Shown here: in pieces, positions 45,865 to 57,814 of the stretch
How the letters are laid out: each line of letters begins with the position of its first letter
Position numbering within the stretch: the first letter of the stretch is position 1
Source: Lasiodiplodia sp. COLG20
Taxonomy: Eukaryota; Ascomycota; Dothideomycetes; Botryosphaeriales; Botryosphaeriaceae
DNA length: 64,000 nucleotides
Direction of reading: 5' to 3'
NCBI GenBank assembly: GCA_009801085.1
Contig: VNWV01000008.1
Coordinates: 1,302,001 to 1,366,000, forward strand
The notes under the pieces: model-generated
What the model was told of the DNA's origin: nothing
What the model saw: only the letters and a program-made list of their open reading frames with translations
Databases searched by the model: none
Program-made: the position numbers and the translations under genes

Positions 45865-46788
45865 ATGCCTATCCGCAACCCGTTCAGGAGAGGCCCCGGC
45901 GGGGTTGACGTCCATGACGAGAATCAGCGCCCGAGCGCCCGCGGCCAGAGCGAAGACACTGGCTTCCAACGGGCGAAGACTACCGGATCGAAGCCCGTCG
46001 AGATTCTCGAAAAGGAGTACAAACTCAGCGGTGCGTGTCTCCTCCAGCCTCCCTTTCAGCGCCCTCTCCATGAGATCATGCGCAGCCGTCACCACCGACG
46101 ACAGCCGCTAATACGTCACAGAGATCAACGATTCTGGCGTGTTCCTGCCGGTACGAGCACACAGTCCTCCCTGCGCTACGACCCCGAGTCAGGCGAATCG
46201 CGATAAGAAGACTGACAATCTCTCAGCCCTCACCAACCGAAAAGAGCACTTTCTGGGGAGGCAAATCGCGCACTTCGACTTCGTCAAACCATCGCAGCGT
46301 TCTGAGCGACAATGAGCCCTTCAGCATTTCGCGCGAGTCTTTCGACTCGTACCGGCGATCCTTTGTGCGTTTCCCCGGCCGATAAGCTCCCGTCGCATTA
46401 AGCTTACAGTAACAACCAGGATATTTCTGCCCGCGCTCCTGTCATCGAAAACCTGGATATCCGGCCTCGCCAAAGCCTCGACTCTCGCCGCCTTCCGCGC
46501 TCGTCCATGAACGAACGCCGCTTCGAACGGCCGATTTCTACAACCGAGGAAGACTTCGAGGATGTCGGCCTGAACGACGAGCCGCCGAAGCAAAAGAAAA
46601 AGGGTTTCTTCGCCAGGTTTGGTGACTCTTCGGAGAATCTCTCCAAGCCTGAAAGCCGGCCAGCGTCCGGTCTCGGCTTCCACCTCGTCGGGGGAAGGAA
46701 GAGGGGCCAGAGCGGCCAAGGCGCCGAATTAAGTCCTATGCCGCGCTCCATGGATGGTATGCACCAGGTATCGGTTGAGTCGAAATGA
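45865..46788 (+). CDS. small Ser/Arg-rich protein, unrecognised
   Basis: Four exons (45865..46030, 46122..46150, 46227..46364, 46420..46788) give 233 residues; exon 2 is only 29 nt (EINDSGVFLP). All four joins are GT-AG and in phase, and the joined text reads smoothly (EKEYKLSEINDSGVFLP, then PSPTEKSTFWGGKSRTS). The N-terminus MPIRNPFRRGPGG is basic. The C-terminus has DEPPKQKKKGFFARFGDSSE, a basic-hydrophobic patch that could bind membranes. Ser/Arg clusters suggest phosphorylation. No domain or membrane helix is recognised. Confidence 0.75.
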
Positions 46789-47504
46789 GTGCGCGACGCC
46801 ATGGATGAGACGTTTCTTTGGGTGGTATATACATAAGGCTTCTTGGGTATGGGCTTGGCGTTTAATGGGAAGTCCCAGCGCGTTTGACGCAGCAGAGGAA
46901 CACGGAGTCTCACGATCGTTTTGACTGGCTAAGGCAGGCCCCGTATGGCACCTCGACGGGACGATATACCATGTAATATATAATTACTGCCGAGTCTTGT
47001 ACACAGGCATTCAATCAGTATTTGATCAAGTATCGAGCATGCTCATCCAGCAGCCCCCTATTTTTGGACCCTGAGATCTGGGACAACCCTGTTAGCGGGC
47101 TTATGCCGCAGGCCCACAGGCATCCATCCGAAGATCCAGGCTAGCAGAGAATGTACCGGTTCATGCCACAGCCACAGCGATTGGACATTTAGCATAGCGC
47201 GTCCGCCTTGGTCGGTCGGTTCGACATTGCGTCTCTGTACCCGCTACAAGAACCAAATATTGCACGGTAATTTATTTCGTCATGGCTCTGCAGTGTGATG
47301 AACTAGAAAGGTCGGTGATTCGATTGCAAGGCCCGGGACCATCCGGATCCTGGTGGGGGACTGGCGCGAGTCAGTTGACTTGTCTGCCGCCCGCCACCGC
47401 CAATCAGACCGCTTTCCCTGGCGCAAAAGATTCTCGAGTAGCAAAGACAATAATCTTCGATATTTCGCAGCCAAAAATCCTCCCCTCCCACCCCACGCGC
47501 AGAT
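46789..47504. other. intergenic region
   Basis: 716 bp with no supported gene; PUF6 promoter and the 3' region of the previous gene. Confidence 0.5.
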
Positions 47505-49724
47505 ATGGCAGGAATAAAGCGCAAACACACCGAGGCGTCCGTTACCGCCAAAGCCTCCGGCGACAAGAAACTCAAATATGTGAAGAAAGCCGACGTGAGG
47601 AAGGCTGCCGCAGCTGCGGCTGTGAAGGAGGCGAAGAAGCCGTCGAAGAAGAACGTCAAGCGCACGAAACCCGAGGAGGAGGACGACGACCTTGTCGAGT
47701 CGGACACCACTGAGAGCGAGAATGGCTTCGCCGGCTTTTCCGCCAAGGACGGCGCCGATGAAGATGTGAGCATGGCTAGCGGAAGCGACGGTGATGTGGA
47801 GATGGAGGACCAAGACACCGCGGAGAAAGCGTCCAAGAAATCGGCGGCAGCAGACAACAGTGCTAGTAGTATGTTCAGTCCTCGCACATTATGCGCGCAC
47901 AGGATACTGACGAAACAGCAGCGGGCAATTCGAGAGAGGCACACCAGAAGCAGAAGCAACTCGCAAAGGAACGCAAGATGAACAAGCCACTTGGCGATGA
48001 ACTCCACCGGTCGAAGAAGATTTGGGAGCGCTTGAGGCTAAAGTCGCACGTCCCGAAGGATGAGCGCAAGAAGCTTGTCACCGAGCTGTTTAGCATCATT
48101 ACTGGAAGGGTCAAGGAATTCGTTTTCAAACACGATGCTACCCGCATTATCCAATGCGCTCTGAAGTACTCGACTCCGGAGCAGCGCAAGATGATTGGCA
48201 ACGAATTGAAGGGCGAATACAAGGCTCTCGCGGAAAGCAGATACGCGAAGTTCCTGGTTGGCAAGATTCTCGTCGAAGGGTAAGTGCTATGATCTGTATC
48301 TTGGATCGTTTACTGACTCTATAAACAGTGACACCGAAACGCGCGAAATGATCGTCTCCGAGTTCTACGGATCAGTCAAGCGTCTGATCAACCACCCCGA
48401 AGCTTCCTGGATTCTGGACGATATCTACAGAGGCATGGCAACGAAGAAGCAGAAGGCAAGGCTTTTGCGGGAGTGGTATGGCACCGAATTTGCCGTCTTC
48501 AAGGCCGGCAAAAACGAGGATGTTCCTGAAGAGCTCTCCGAGATCCTCAAGGAGTCGCCGGAGAAGCGCAGGCCCATCATGGACTATTGCCGCAACATGA
48601 TCAACGCCCTCATTCAGAAGAAGATGACCGGTTTCACCATGCTTCACGATGCCATGCTTCAGTATTTCCTCAACACCAAGCCTGGCAGCGAGGAGGCAAC
48701 AGAATTCCTCGAGCTTATCAAGGGTGACGAGGAGGGCGATTTGCTCAAGAACTTGGCATTCACGAAGAATGGAGCTCGCGTTGCCTGCCTTGCTCTCGCC
48801 TACGGAACCGCCAAGGACAGGAAGAACCTTCTGCGGGTGTACAAGGAGAACATCGAGATTATGGCCTACGACCCCCATGCTCATCAGGTCCTCTTGACCG
48901 CCCTTGACGTTGTTGACGACACCGTTCTCACTACCAAGCTCATCTTCCCGGAACTTCTGTCTACGAATTCAAGTGTCGAGGTGCAACAGGAGAAACTCCT
49001 GAACCTCGCTCTCGACAAGGTCGGTCGGATCACGATCCTGTATCCTCTCTGCGGCCGGGCCAAGTGGCTCTTCCCGAGCCCCGAGGACCTGGCCCTCCTC
49101 GACGAGGTTCACGCCATCCGCAGCACAACCTCCAAGAAGGACTCGGAAGTCAGGAGAAAAGAGGTGGTGAAGGCCTACTCGGCGACCATGCTCAAAGTCA
49201 TCGCCGCCGACCCGTCGACGCTGGCCCAGTCGTCCTTCGGCTGCCAGTTCATCACCGAGGCCCTCCTCGGCGCCACCGACGGCGACAAGGCCGCAGCGGT
49301 CAATGCCGTCGCCACCCTCGCTGGCGGCGACCCCAGCGCCGAGGACCACCTCTCACACTTGCCGCACGCCGGCCGCATGTTCAAGACCCTCGCCACCGGT
49401 GGCCACTTCGACCCCAAGACGAAGACGACCAAGCTCGCCGACCCGCCGCTTGGCTTTGCCGACGCGTTGTACGACCAGATCAAGGACCACTTGGTCGAGT
49501 GGGCCACGGGCGACAGCTCGTTCGTCGTCGTCGCCTTGGTCGAGGCCGAGGGCTTCGAGAAGAAGGAGAAGGTGCTCAAGGCGCTGAAGAAGGAGAAGGC
49601 CAAGCTGGAGAAGGCGGCGAACGGTGGCGGTGACAAGAAGAAGAAGGACAAAAAGGAGGATAAGAAGGAGGCGAAGAAGCCGAGCGGCAATCCGGGATCG
49701 AGGTTATTGCTGGAGAAGCTGTAA
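47505..49724 (+). CDS. PUF6: pumilio-family ribosome biogenesis / mRNA-binding protein Puf6
   Basis: Three exons (47505..47868, 47919..48279, 48329..49724) give 706 residues. Puf6 acts in nucleolar 60S assembly and represses ASH1 mRNA in yeast. Residues 1-150 are Lys-rich and acidic. The Puf6/Nop-type armadillo repeats start at about 160 (KIWERLRLKSHVPKDERKK, ELFSIITGRVKEFVFKHDA, TRIIQCALKYSTPEQRKMI, AESRYAKFLVGKILVEG). The CPL region follows (LAFTKNGARVACLALAYGTA, DPHAHQVLLTALDVVDDTVL, LYPLCGRAKWLFPSPEDLAL). A Lys-rich tail ends in SRLLLEKL. The second intron splits the Gly codon in VEGDTETRE. Confidence 0.93.
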
Positions 49725-52700
49725 ATGGATGTGATCTGGCAAGAGAAAAAAGCCTTTGTTCGGGTTGGGCATTCTAATGGAGTTTGGTGCGACTGAGGAT
49801 TTTATATAGGCCCCCTTTTCAGTGTATGAATGACAATGGCTGGGCATGAATAGGGTGCCCTTGCAATTCGTTCTTGAAGACCTCGATTGGCATGTTGACA
49901 TGAGCGAGGAGAGTCGTGTTGCTAGCGGTGCCTATGTGTTGAGACCTCTGAACTATGAAGTCAATCGAAGTGAAGCAATATGAGAAAAATGTAACTCTGA
50001 CCATAGTAATTGTTGAATGGAAAGGAGCAAAATATAGATGTAATACTGTTGGTAGGGCGGTACGTTGGAAAAGGGAATGGTCGACACGAAAATTTGCGAC
50101 GCCGCCCCCGAGACAGCAACCAAAAAATTTTCTAGAAAATAATCTCCAAAGGAGCGCCCGGAAGTATGCAAGGTCGCCTCCAGCAGATTAATAGGCCCCA
50201 TCCATCTATTGATGCTTCGAGAAAGGTAATCTCTTGGTAGTAGATAGTATGTACTGTTGAATATGATAGAAAGAGAATGATAGCCTCGGAGGAATGGGGT
50301 GTCCAGAGACGGCGGTATGACAATAGCATCTATTAATAGCGTAATCAATAACTATATTTATTCCGAGAGCCCGAGGAGGCGGTTTGTGGGCGTAGGGAGT
50401 CGGTTAGGATATCGGGATGAGGCGCGGGAAGTAAACTTAGTTTGTGATAGTACATCGAACAAAATGGCGCATGGCGCTACTTGGGAGGAGGTAAGCACGC
50501 TCTGGAAACTGCTCACTTTGATCTGAAATGCTCTTGGTTGGAGGTTTTGCTTCTGAAGAAACAATCTAGAGCGAGAGGTCCACCTGTTTCAATTATCACC
50601 TTCGCGGCAAAACCCCTAATAAGCGAGCTACTCAAACTTTCATTAAAAGACTATGCAAAGCATAGAGGCAAGCCTACGAGTATGAGAATGGTTGCAGTTG
50701 CGTGCTAGTTCCACTTGCCTTCAGATGCTTAGCGCTCAGTCCCCTAGTCATTGTTACCCCTTACCGCCGTTACAGGCACCATCAACCAAATTTAGCATCA
50801 GTTTTGGCCCCATATGAAAATGACTTCTTTGAGGATCTGCTGGAGGTAATAGTTGTGCAGCACAGCGGTCTCTTCTTCTAATACCATGCAGTGTTCTGGT
50901 CAGAATAAGTGGCGGCACAAGCGGCACAGGCGGCACAGCAGACCTGCAAGTGTCGCAGAAGGGATGCACAAGAGGAAACAGCAGCGATAGATGACGTATG
51001 TAAAGCGAAGAATGAGCAGTATAAGGGGGATGAAACCAACATGACCGCCGTGCTCACCGCGTGGTTCCACCTTGCTGATGGATTAGCAAGCGGAAGTGGC
51101 GCGAAGGATTCGGGCGCGGGAGAGCTCCGTCGAAATCACAGCACGAGCTCAAGCATCCCGTACAGCGTGCGAGGGCTTGCCAGATGGGGTGTGCAAACGA
51201 CCCCGCAGAGGATAAGATCCGCGCAGGATTCTCTGGGCACACCGGTAGTAGCAATTCCCGAATTTCGAAAGGCTTCGAGAGATGTCAAAAACACAGCCTT
51301 GTGTCTGTGATCACTTCGGCTAAAACGAAGAAATCGTAGGCCGACTCGATGCACATGGAGGCGTTGGCTTGACATTTGTCAACACTCTGTGTTGCTGCAG
51401 TGATGCGGCACTGCCCAAGTTATGCTGTAGTTTTCACACCATCCATCCATGCCTGTCTCCTCGCTTGAAAACAGGGCACAACTCCGTGTTGAGGCACAGC
51501 AAGTTCCTGGTACAACGCAAGAAGAAACGAGAAGTGCTTCCACAACCCAAGCTCGCTTGCTGTTTTGCTAAAGTTGAGGCAAACGACGGCGTGATGCAGA
51601 GCCTAGACGAATGCTTTCCCGGACATAAGCGGTAAATGCCGGATGTTGGATTCTGAGGGCGGTGGAGCCTTGTTCTTCCTCTTTTTTTTCTTCTCTCTTT
51701 ATCCCCGCAGACCGCAGAAGGGCCAGCCAGTAGCGCGAGGCTAAAATTGCTTGCCTTCGCGCCACGCTGCCTAGCGCGCCTATGCACCGCCATCGAGTTG
51801 AGTGCTTGTATACAAAGTTGGGGATCAGCAAGCCATGTGTAGCAGATCGGTTCCCCCTGCCGCTATTTTTATGCTCAGGGTGGAGATGGACAGAAAGACG
51901 GCCGGGCTTTGTCAGAAGCTCGGACCGGAAGTTCAGGCATCAGGCAGAAAGAACGTGGAAACCCACGGACGCAATGTCGCAGAGCAGACGGTGAGATTTA
52001 TGATGGTGATATTCAATACGGAGACGGGAGAAAGCGCCATAGCGTCGGACGATTTCGGCGGGCCAGCGGGGGAGGCGTCGTCAACCGCTTTGTCAACCTC
52101 TGACGCTGCGCGAGGAGGCTCAAGAGGTCGGGTTCGTATTGCGCAAGCCTGGGGGAGCAATGACTCGTGGGGAAATTGAACCAACAAACGCACACCCGGG
52201 ATCCCGGGGATCAGGAGAGTTGAGCAAAGCCTTGCGGATCTGGAAGTTTCGCGTAAATCATGCTCGCCTCAACCACGCGGCTGGCTACGCCTCCGGCCTG
52301 ACGCGAGCAACAGACCGCCATGACGCTGGGGAGTCAGCAGTGAGACTGGCCCCCAAGGGCGGTACCCGCAGCAGCACCGACGAAAAATGATAAAAGCGCC
52401 GAGGGGGAAACGCTCTTTCCCAGAAGGGATGATCGCTGCAGCCGGCGTGGTGACGACTTTCGCGGTGTTGGATCGAGTCGGTGAGAGGGCGAATGGCGTG
52501 GCCGACGACGACGCGCACAGCCTCCACACGCGCACGGTCACGCTGGATCTCTCGTCGAAGCCTCCACGCTCGCTTGCTTGCTTGCATTCCGCTGCGCCGC
52601 CCGGCAGCAAGCTTTGGGGAGTCACCGTCGGCTGCGGCGTCGGGCCCTGTCAACAACGTGCCGCAGCATGTCAGAGCCGCAGCGTGCTCGCCATGTTGAC

Positions 52701-53363
52701 GTGATTGGACGCGCAGCCGTTGAGGCGTCGAGGGCCCGGTCCCGAGCTGCGATCAGCGCTACCTGGCAAGGCTGAACCACTGCGCTGCTCGACCGCCACC
52801 TCTGCCACCGCCATCTTGCCTGTGGTTCGCTGACGGTGCCTGAGCAAGCCTCACCTGGCCGCTCTCATTTCGCTTCATGTCGCCATGCGTTGGTATTGGG
52901 AAGAGGCGCTGCCGCCCGTCCTTCGATTGGCCATGAGTCGTCGACGAGGAACAAAACAGACGGCGGCCTGTGTGTTGTAGGATGCGCCAAGCTGGCATGT
53001 GGATGGTCTCCTCTGTGGGGCGTAGCAGGCAGCCAGAGGGTTTGCTGGAGGGTGACCTGTGCTGCGGACGGCCCGTTGCGGCCCTGCTGCTTTCCTCAAC
53101 CGCGATACCGTGAACAGTCAAGCCGCCATGGGGCCTTTCCCCTACCCTGCCTATTTTTATCCCCGGGCCATGTGCTTCTGACGATGGCGTCGCTGATACT
53201 TAACAGTGCTTAGCAAGCCCTTCCCGGACAGAATCTGTATCCACAGTAAGCAAGCAGACGATCCATTTGCTGCAGTATTAAGCAGCCGCTGCTCCCTCTA
53301 CCTTTTCCTTCTGCGTGTTTTGCTATTCGCCCGGTCCCTCTCCACCACCAAACATTTCCCAAA
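49725..53363. other. 3.6-kb gene-poor region
   Basis: The first kilobase (about 49.9-50.8 kb) is AT-rich, while the rest is near window average. No frame shows a domain, and no transposase or reverse transcriptase motif was seen. It holds the PUF6 3' end and the promoter of the gene at 53364. Confidence 0.5.
50912..50938. repeat. 9-bp tandem repeat, three copies
   Basis: gcggcacaR repeated three times with one mismatch. Too short to assign a role. Confidence 0.8.
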
Positions 53364-55073
53364 ATGGCCAGAACAACAACGACCGGCGACTCCGCTGCTA
53401 CTTCTGCGGCCGCTTCCTCGACCGCCGCCGCCGCTTCGTCAACTGCCGCCGCTTCATCAACAGCAGCTTCCTCTTCCTCTTCTTCTTCCTCAGCTTCCGC
53501 TTCCGCTCCCGCCTCCGCGTCTTCGACCTCCTCCTCCTCCTCCTCCTCCGCCGCTTCTTCTAGTGCGGCGGCATCATCATCAACCTCTTCCGCCGCCTCG
53601 AGCTCCACGACCTCCTCTGCGACCAGCACTTCCAGCTCTTCGTCAATCACGAGCGCCTCTTCAACAATCAGCGCCAGCGCCAGTGCCAGCGCCACTGCCG
53701 CCGCTCAATCCAGTGGAGGCTCATCAACCGTCACCATCGTCTGTGGCTCCATCTTCGGTGTCTTCGCCCTGGCCATCATCATCTCTCTGATCGGCGTTTT
53801 CCTGCACAAGCGGCGCCAACGCAAGCATCGCAGCTCACTCGACGCCGAAAAGGCAGGCATCGGCCGCTCCTTCTCCAGGCGGGGTGACTACAAGCGTGTG
53901 CGCAGCGTATCCGATGTCGCCATCATGCAAAGCGCGAACAGCAACAACAACCCCTATGTCCTGTCACCACCGATAACCTCCGCCAGCAACAGCCCGCTCG
54001 CGTCGCCCGCCATTACTCCGCCCTCGCGCGCCGCCGGTTCGCCGCCGACGCGCAACACGACCAACGCCACCGATTCCACCTACTACACCACCGAGGAGGG
54101 CTACTCGGACGACACGACGCCTGACATTAGCGCCTTCACCATTATCAACCCCTCTTCGACGGCGGGCCAAGCCTCTTCCACCCCCAACATCCCCACCTCT
54201 CCTCCCCCCCAGTACCACCAAGTCCAGCAGCAGCAGCCGCCGTCAGCAGACACCTACCGGCCCCTGCCTCGCGCCCGTACCACCTCCAACAGCAGCATCC
54301 AGCTCTACATCCCCTACTCCCAAAACGCCCCCACCGTCTCGCCGCTCGCCCGTCTCTCGACCTCGACCCTCATCCCCCTGCAAGTCCAGCGCACCCAGTC
54401 GCCCGAGAACCCGACGACGGGTGTGTCGAGCCTGCAGGGCTCGCTGCACAGCAACAGCACCGACTCCAACGGCTCCGGCGTGCGCGACAGGGTTCGCAAC
54501 AGGCACATGTCGGCTCCCCTCATGGCGACGCAGCCGCCGCCGACCATCATCCTGGAGACGCCGAGCCCGTGCGTGGGAGACGACGAGGGCGAGGGTGCGA
54601 CGGAGCAGCTACAGCAGCAGCAGGGGAGGGAGGCCAGCGGAAGCAACAGCAGCAGCGATGGAGAGGACAATGGCAACACTACCACCACCAACCCCAAGCG
54701 CCTGTCGCCACCCACGTCGCCCAGCAGCAGCAGCGGCACTCTCGCCGGTCACAGGCAATCGGCCCTGACTGCCCTGACGGCAGCTGCGGCATCAGCGGGC
54801 ATGCCATCCACATCGACTGCGTCCGGCGCTGGTAGGCGGGCACGTAGCGCGAGCGGTAGCTCGCTGCCGCGATACTACTCGCCCCAGGCGTCGTTCGACG
54901 ACGTCGCTCTGCGAACGGTCGAGGACGTGGGAAGTGATGGTGAGGCCGAAAGCGAGGCGGCCGCAGCAAGGGCAGGTCGGCCGAGGACGGCTGAAGTGAC
55001 GCCCTTGTTCGGCGGCTTGGGAGGTAAGAGGCCGAGGTTGAGCAGTATCGTGAGGAGGAGCTATGGGCCTTGA
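53364..55073 (+). CDS. Ser/Ala-rich single-pass membrane protein (Mid2/Wsc-sensor-like layout)
   Basis: Intronless frame of 569 residues. Residues 1-120 are almost only Ser, Ala and Thr, suited to O-mannosylation. One membrane helix lies at about 123-147 (TIVCGSIFGVFALAIIISLI), followed by a stop-transfer HKRRQRKHR and a 420-residue disordered cytosolic tail rich in Ser, Pro and Gln. This is the layout of fungal cell-wall stress sensors (Mid2, Wsc) and of many uncharacterised Pezizomycotina proteins. No Cys-rich WSC domain is present. No signal peptide is seen at MARTTTTGDS, so either the helix works as a reverse signal anchor or an upstream exon is missing. A sensor role is inference from layout only. 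Confidence 0.75.
   Translation: MARTTTTGDSAATSAAASSTAAAASSTAAASSTAASSSSSSSSASASAPASASSTSSSSSSSAASSSAAASSSTSSAASSSTTSSATSTSSSSSITSASSTISASASASATAAAQSSGGSSTVTIVCGSIFGVFALAIIISLIGVFLHKRRQRKHRSSLDAEKAGIGRSFSRRGDYKRVRSVSDVAIMQSANSNNNPYVLSPPITSASNSPLASPAITPPSRAAGSPPTRNTTNATDSTYYTTEEGYSDDTTPDISAFTIINPSSTAGQASSTPNIPTSPPPQYHQVQQQQPPSADTYRPLPRARTTSNSSIQLYIPYSQNAPTVSPLARLSTSTLIPLQVQRTQSPENPTTGVSSLQGSLHSNSTDSNGSGVRDRVRNRHMSAPLMATQPPPTIILETPSPCVGDDEGEGATEQLQQQQGREASGSNSSSDGEDNGNTTTTNPKRLSPPTSPSSSSGTLAGHRQSALTALTAAAASAGMPSTSTASGAGRRARSASGSSLPRYYSPQASFDDVALRTVEDVGSDGEAESEAAAARAGRPRTAEVTPLFGGLGGKRPRLSSIVRRSYGP
53384..53700 (+). repeat. Ser/Ala/Thr low-complexity coding tract
   Basis: About 105 codons of TCN, AGC, GCN and ACN in the ectodomain, including a run of TCC repeats near 53527-53550. 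Prone to length change. Confidence 0.8.
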
Positions 55074-55654
55074 GCGCAAAAAGCGTTTGTTTTTCTTCCT
55101 TTTTCTTGTCTTTTCTTGTGATGATATGTTTTTACCCGTTTGATTTTATGTTGATGATTTCTGGGAGGGAGATACCACGGTTGTTCTGTTTTTTTTCTTG
55201 TACAGCTTGTTGATACCGTTGTGAACGGTATACGGATCTTGAGAAGAGAGAGAGGCTCTGCAGTGTCAGCTTCGATACCCCACTAGACCGAATTTGATGA
55301 GAACGAGTATGGGAATGAAAAGAAAAGCAGTTTTTCTGAAATAGCAGCAATTGTCCTCATTTGGGCCTCTGAAAAGTCAAACCCGGGTATATGCCGCCTC
55401 GAAGGACACTCGCCAATTGTGCCCATGCCTAGTCGCGCCTGGCCTGGTAGTAACCCTTTGTAAACCCCTCTCCAAGTTTTGTTTCCTTATACCAGGTGAC
55501 CTTGGCACCGCGTTTCATAATATCGAAGCCAAAACCGAGCTCGCTAAGAGCAATTGAGAGAATAGCTAGGTAAGAAACCCAAAGTCGACGTCACCCTGTA
55601 AGAGTGGGTCCTTGTCTAGCTTCGCTTCACGTGTCCTCGATGGGAAGGGACCAT
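55074..55654. other. convergent intergenic region
   Basis: The 3' regions of two convergent genes; T-rich runs after 55080 suit 3' processing. Nothing else seen. Confidence 0.5.
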
Positions 55655-57195
55655 CTATTCTTCGCCGTTCTTCTCCCCGGCGCCATCAACGTTCTTGACC
55701 AAGGCTCCGGCCTGAAGATCCCTGCCGAACTGCTCCAGACGGGCCTGTTCTTTCGCCTCGTTGTCTTTCTTGGACCTCTTGAAGAGCTCCTTGCCGTCAG
55801 CAATGTATGCGAGGACGGTACGCTTGTCGAACATGCGACCATTGAAGGCCTTCGCGCAGTTCTTTGCTGCGGCTTGATCGGCGAACTTGACGCTCGCGAC
55901 GCCCGCAGGCTCCTCGTTGAACACGAAAACTTTCTCGACTTCGCCAAACTTCTCGGCTTCCTCCATGATATCGGCCTGGATGTCCTCTTCGGCATCAGGG
56001 TCCTCCTGCGCGCTGTTAGCCCTGCGGACTGCTTTATTGTTCAAACATGTTACCTCGAGTTCGTGGAGTGTGAACATGTGCTTCAGCACAACAGTCCTCT
56101 CCCAGCGCGAGCCAGCATTGTCAGCGTTGGCAGGCTCATAGCCTTCTTCGTCGCCCCAGTCCGTCAATTTCCTGTGAACTGTAGTCAGAAATCACGTGGT
56201 ATATCCCGGAAAGAGTTGGGGCGCGTACTGCTGCATTTCCTTCTTTTTCGCCTCGAGCTTCTGCTTGTCCGGCTGGTATCTCTTGGCTTGCTTGGGTTGG
56301 TTGCCGTTTCCATCGCCCTCCTTCTGTTTCTTGAAGGAGGCATCTGCAACCAGAACCTTCATGTTGCCGTTGGGGCCTTGCTTGTAGTTAAAGGGCGTAT
56401 CGTCTAGCATGTCGATGGCCAGCTGGACGGATTCAGGGCGATAGTAGATGATAAGGGCTTCTCCCTTGAATTTGCCGTTTTCGTCGGTGTACATCTTGAT
56501 CCTCTTCTGCTCGGTATCCGCGCTCTCGGCGATGAGGCCGTATTTCGAGAAGACTTCGTTGATGTCTTCGAAGGTAGCATCGAGCGGGATGGACGTAACG
56601 TAGACAGCGGAGCTGCCGCCACCCTCGCGTTTCTTCGCCGGGGGCTTTTTGCGTTTGCGAAGCAATGTTAGATGAAAGGCAAAGACGCTGCCAAGCCAAG
56701 GTGAGGGTGGAACGCGCCTACCTTTCCCTCGTCGTCGTCGCCGTTCTTCTTCCTCTTCTTGGCCTTGAATTGCTCTCTGGCATCTTCAGCCTCGTCGACG
56801 CCAGCGACCTGGTAGGCCTTGCCCTGCTGCTCCAAGAGATCCTTGTCCACCTATTTCCGGAAACCCAGTGGTTAATCGATTCGGCCCTCGACAATCTCAA
56901 ACCGGCATGGGTGTGCGCGTGTGGCAGCATCCCGTTGCAGCCAGAAACCAGAAAAGCCAGAAACGGGTTTGGGCTTCGCGGAGAGGATTTGATCTTCCCC
57001 AGTGTCCGCGGCGGAGGGGAAGGCGGGGCGTCAGCGTACCGTTGGGACCCATCTCTTCAACTTCTCGTCAAACTCCCACTCGTTGCCGTTGGCCTCCTCC
57101 AAGATGAACTTGTTGTCGATCTTGGACCAGGAGATGCGCTCGTCCGCATCGAAATCCTCGGGGTTCACGGGAAACTTGGTGCGCGTGTCGTCCAT
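55655..57195 (-). CDS. CUS2: U2 snRNP-associated splicing factor Cus2 / Tat-SF1 homolog
   Basis: Five exons, complement(join(55655..56005,56054..56171,56229..56644,56722..56850,57040..57195)), give 389 residues. Cus2/Tat-SF1 helps U2 snRNA folding and binds the SF3b subunit Hsh155 before prespliceosome formation. RRM1 spans about 106-190 (SSAVYVTSIPLDATFEDINE, FSKYGLIAE, GKFKGEALIIYY). The second RRM at about 245-345 is a UHM, with GRMF at 329-332 giving the R-x-F motif that grips SF3b1 tryptophan ligands. The N-terminus (ISWSKIDNKFILEEANGNEW) carries the WEFDEKLKRWVP segment typical of the family. The last intron (48 nt) is a multiple of three and free of stops; its removal restores the family reading LEEDPDAEEDI. 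Confidence 0.9.
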
Positions 57196-57814
57196 TGTCG
57201 GTGAGCGGCGGAGCGGCGCGGGAACGGACGCGACAAGGCTGCGGCGAGGCGCACGGGACCGCAAGCACAATGGCCGGGGCTCGCTGTTATATGCGACGGT
57301 CGAGGAAACAGCGAAGGGCTCAGCGGTTGTCGCGGGGTGAAGTTTCGAGAGGTGGTGTTTCAAGATGAGGCAGAAACGCTTACAAGTAGAGCTGTCGCGA
57401 GCTTGCTCGCCTATCGGAAGACGTAGTGGCTTGGCGCGAGCACTGACGTCAATGCGCTACCAGCCGGGACGCAGCCAGCCCATCAGCAACGGCACGGCAC
57501 GCGCTGCACAACGTGGGCGGCCCGCTCGTTTGTCATTACGTAGTCATGGATTTCACCAATGCTGGTTTGCAATTATCTACTTTACCCCCGTTCAAATGCA
57601 CGCCCACCGAGACAAATCTCGCCGAATATGCAGCCCAAGCAGCTATGAGGAAAAAAAAAGGAAGGACGACAACACGCTACAGCTTCGTCCGAAGGGTATC
57701 GAGCATATCCAAGACCATAAACTTACCCACCAGGTTGTCTTAAATGTATCTACAGCAAGACCTGTGAAGAAAGCCACGGTGCTCGGACGAAATTGGCCAA
57801 TCGAAGAAAAGTAT
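57196..57814. other. intergenic region
   Basis: CUS2 promoter and ammonium transporter 3' end; nothing else seen. Confidence 0.5.

Noticed and set aside
53206..53790. Pro/Leu-rich plus-strand frame and an acidic minus-strand frame over the same place
   Set aside because: Other-frame readings of the Ser/Ala repeat tract; composition follows from the repeats.
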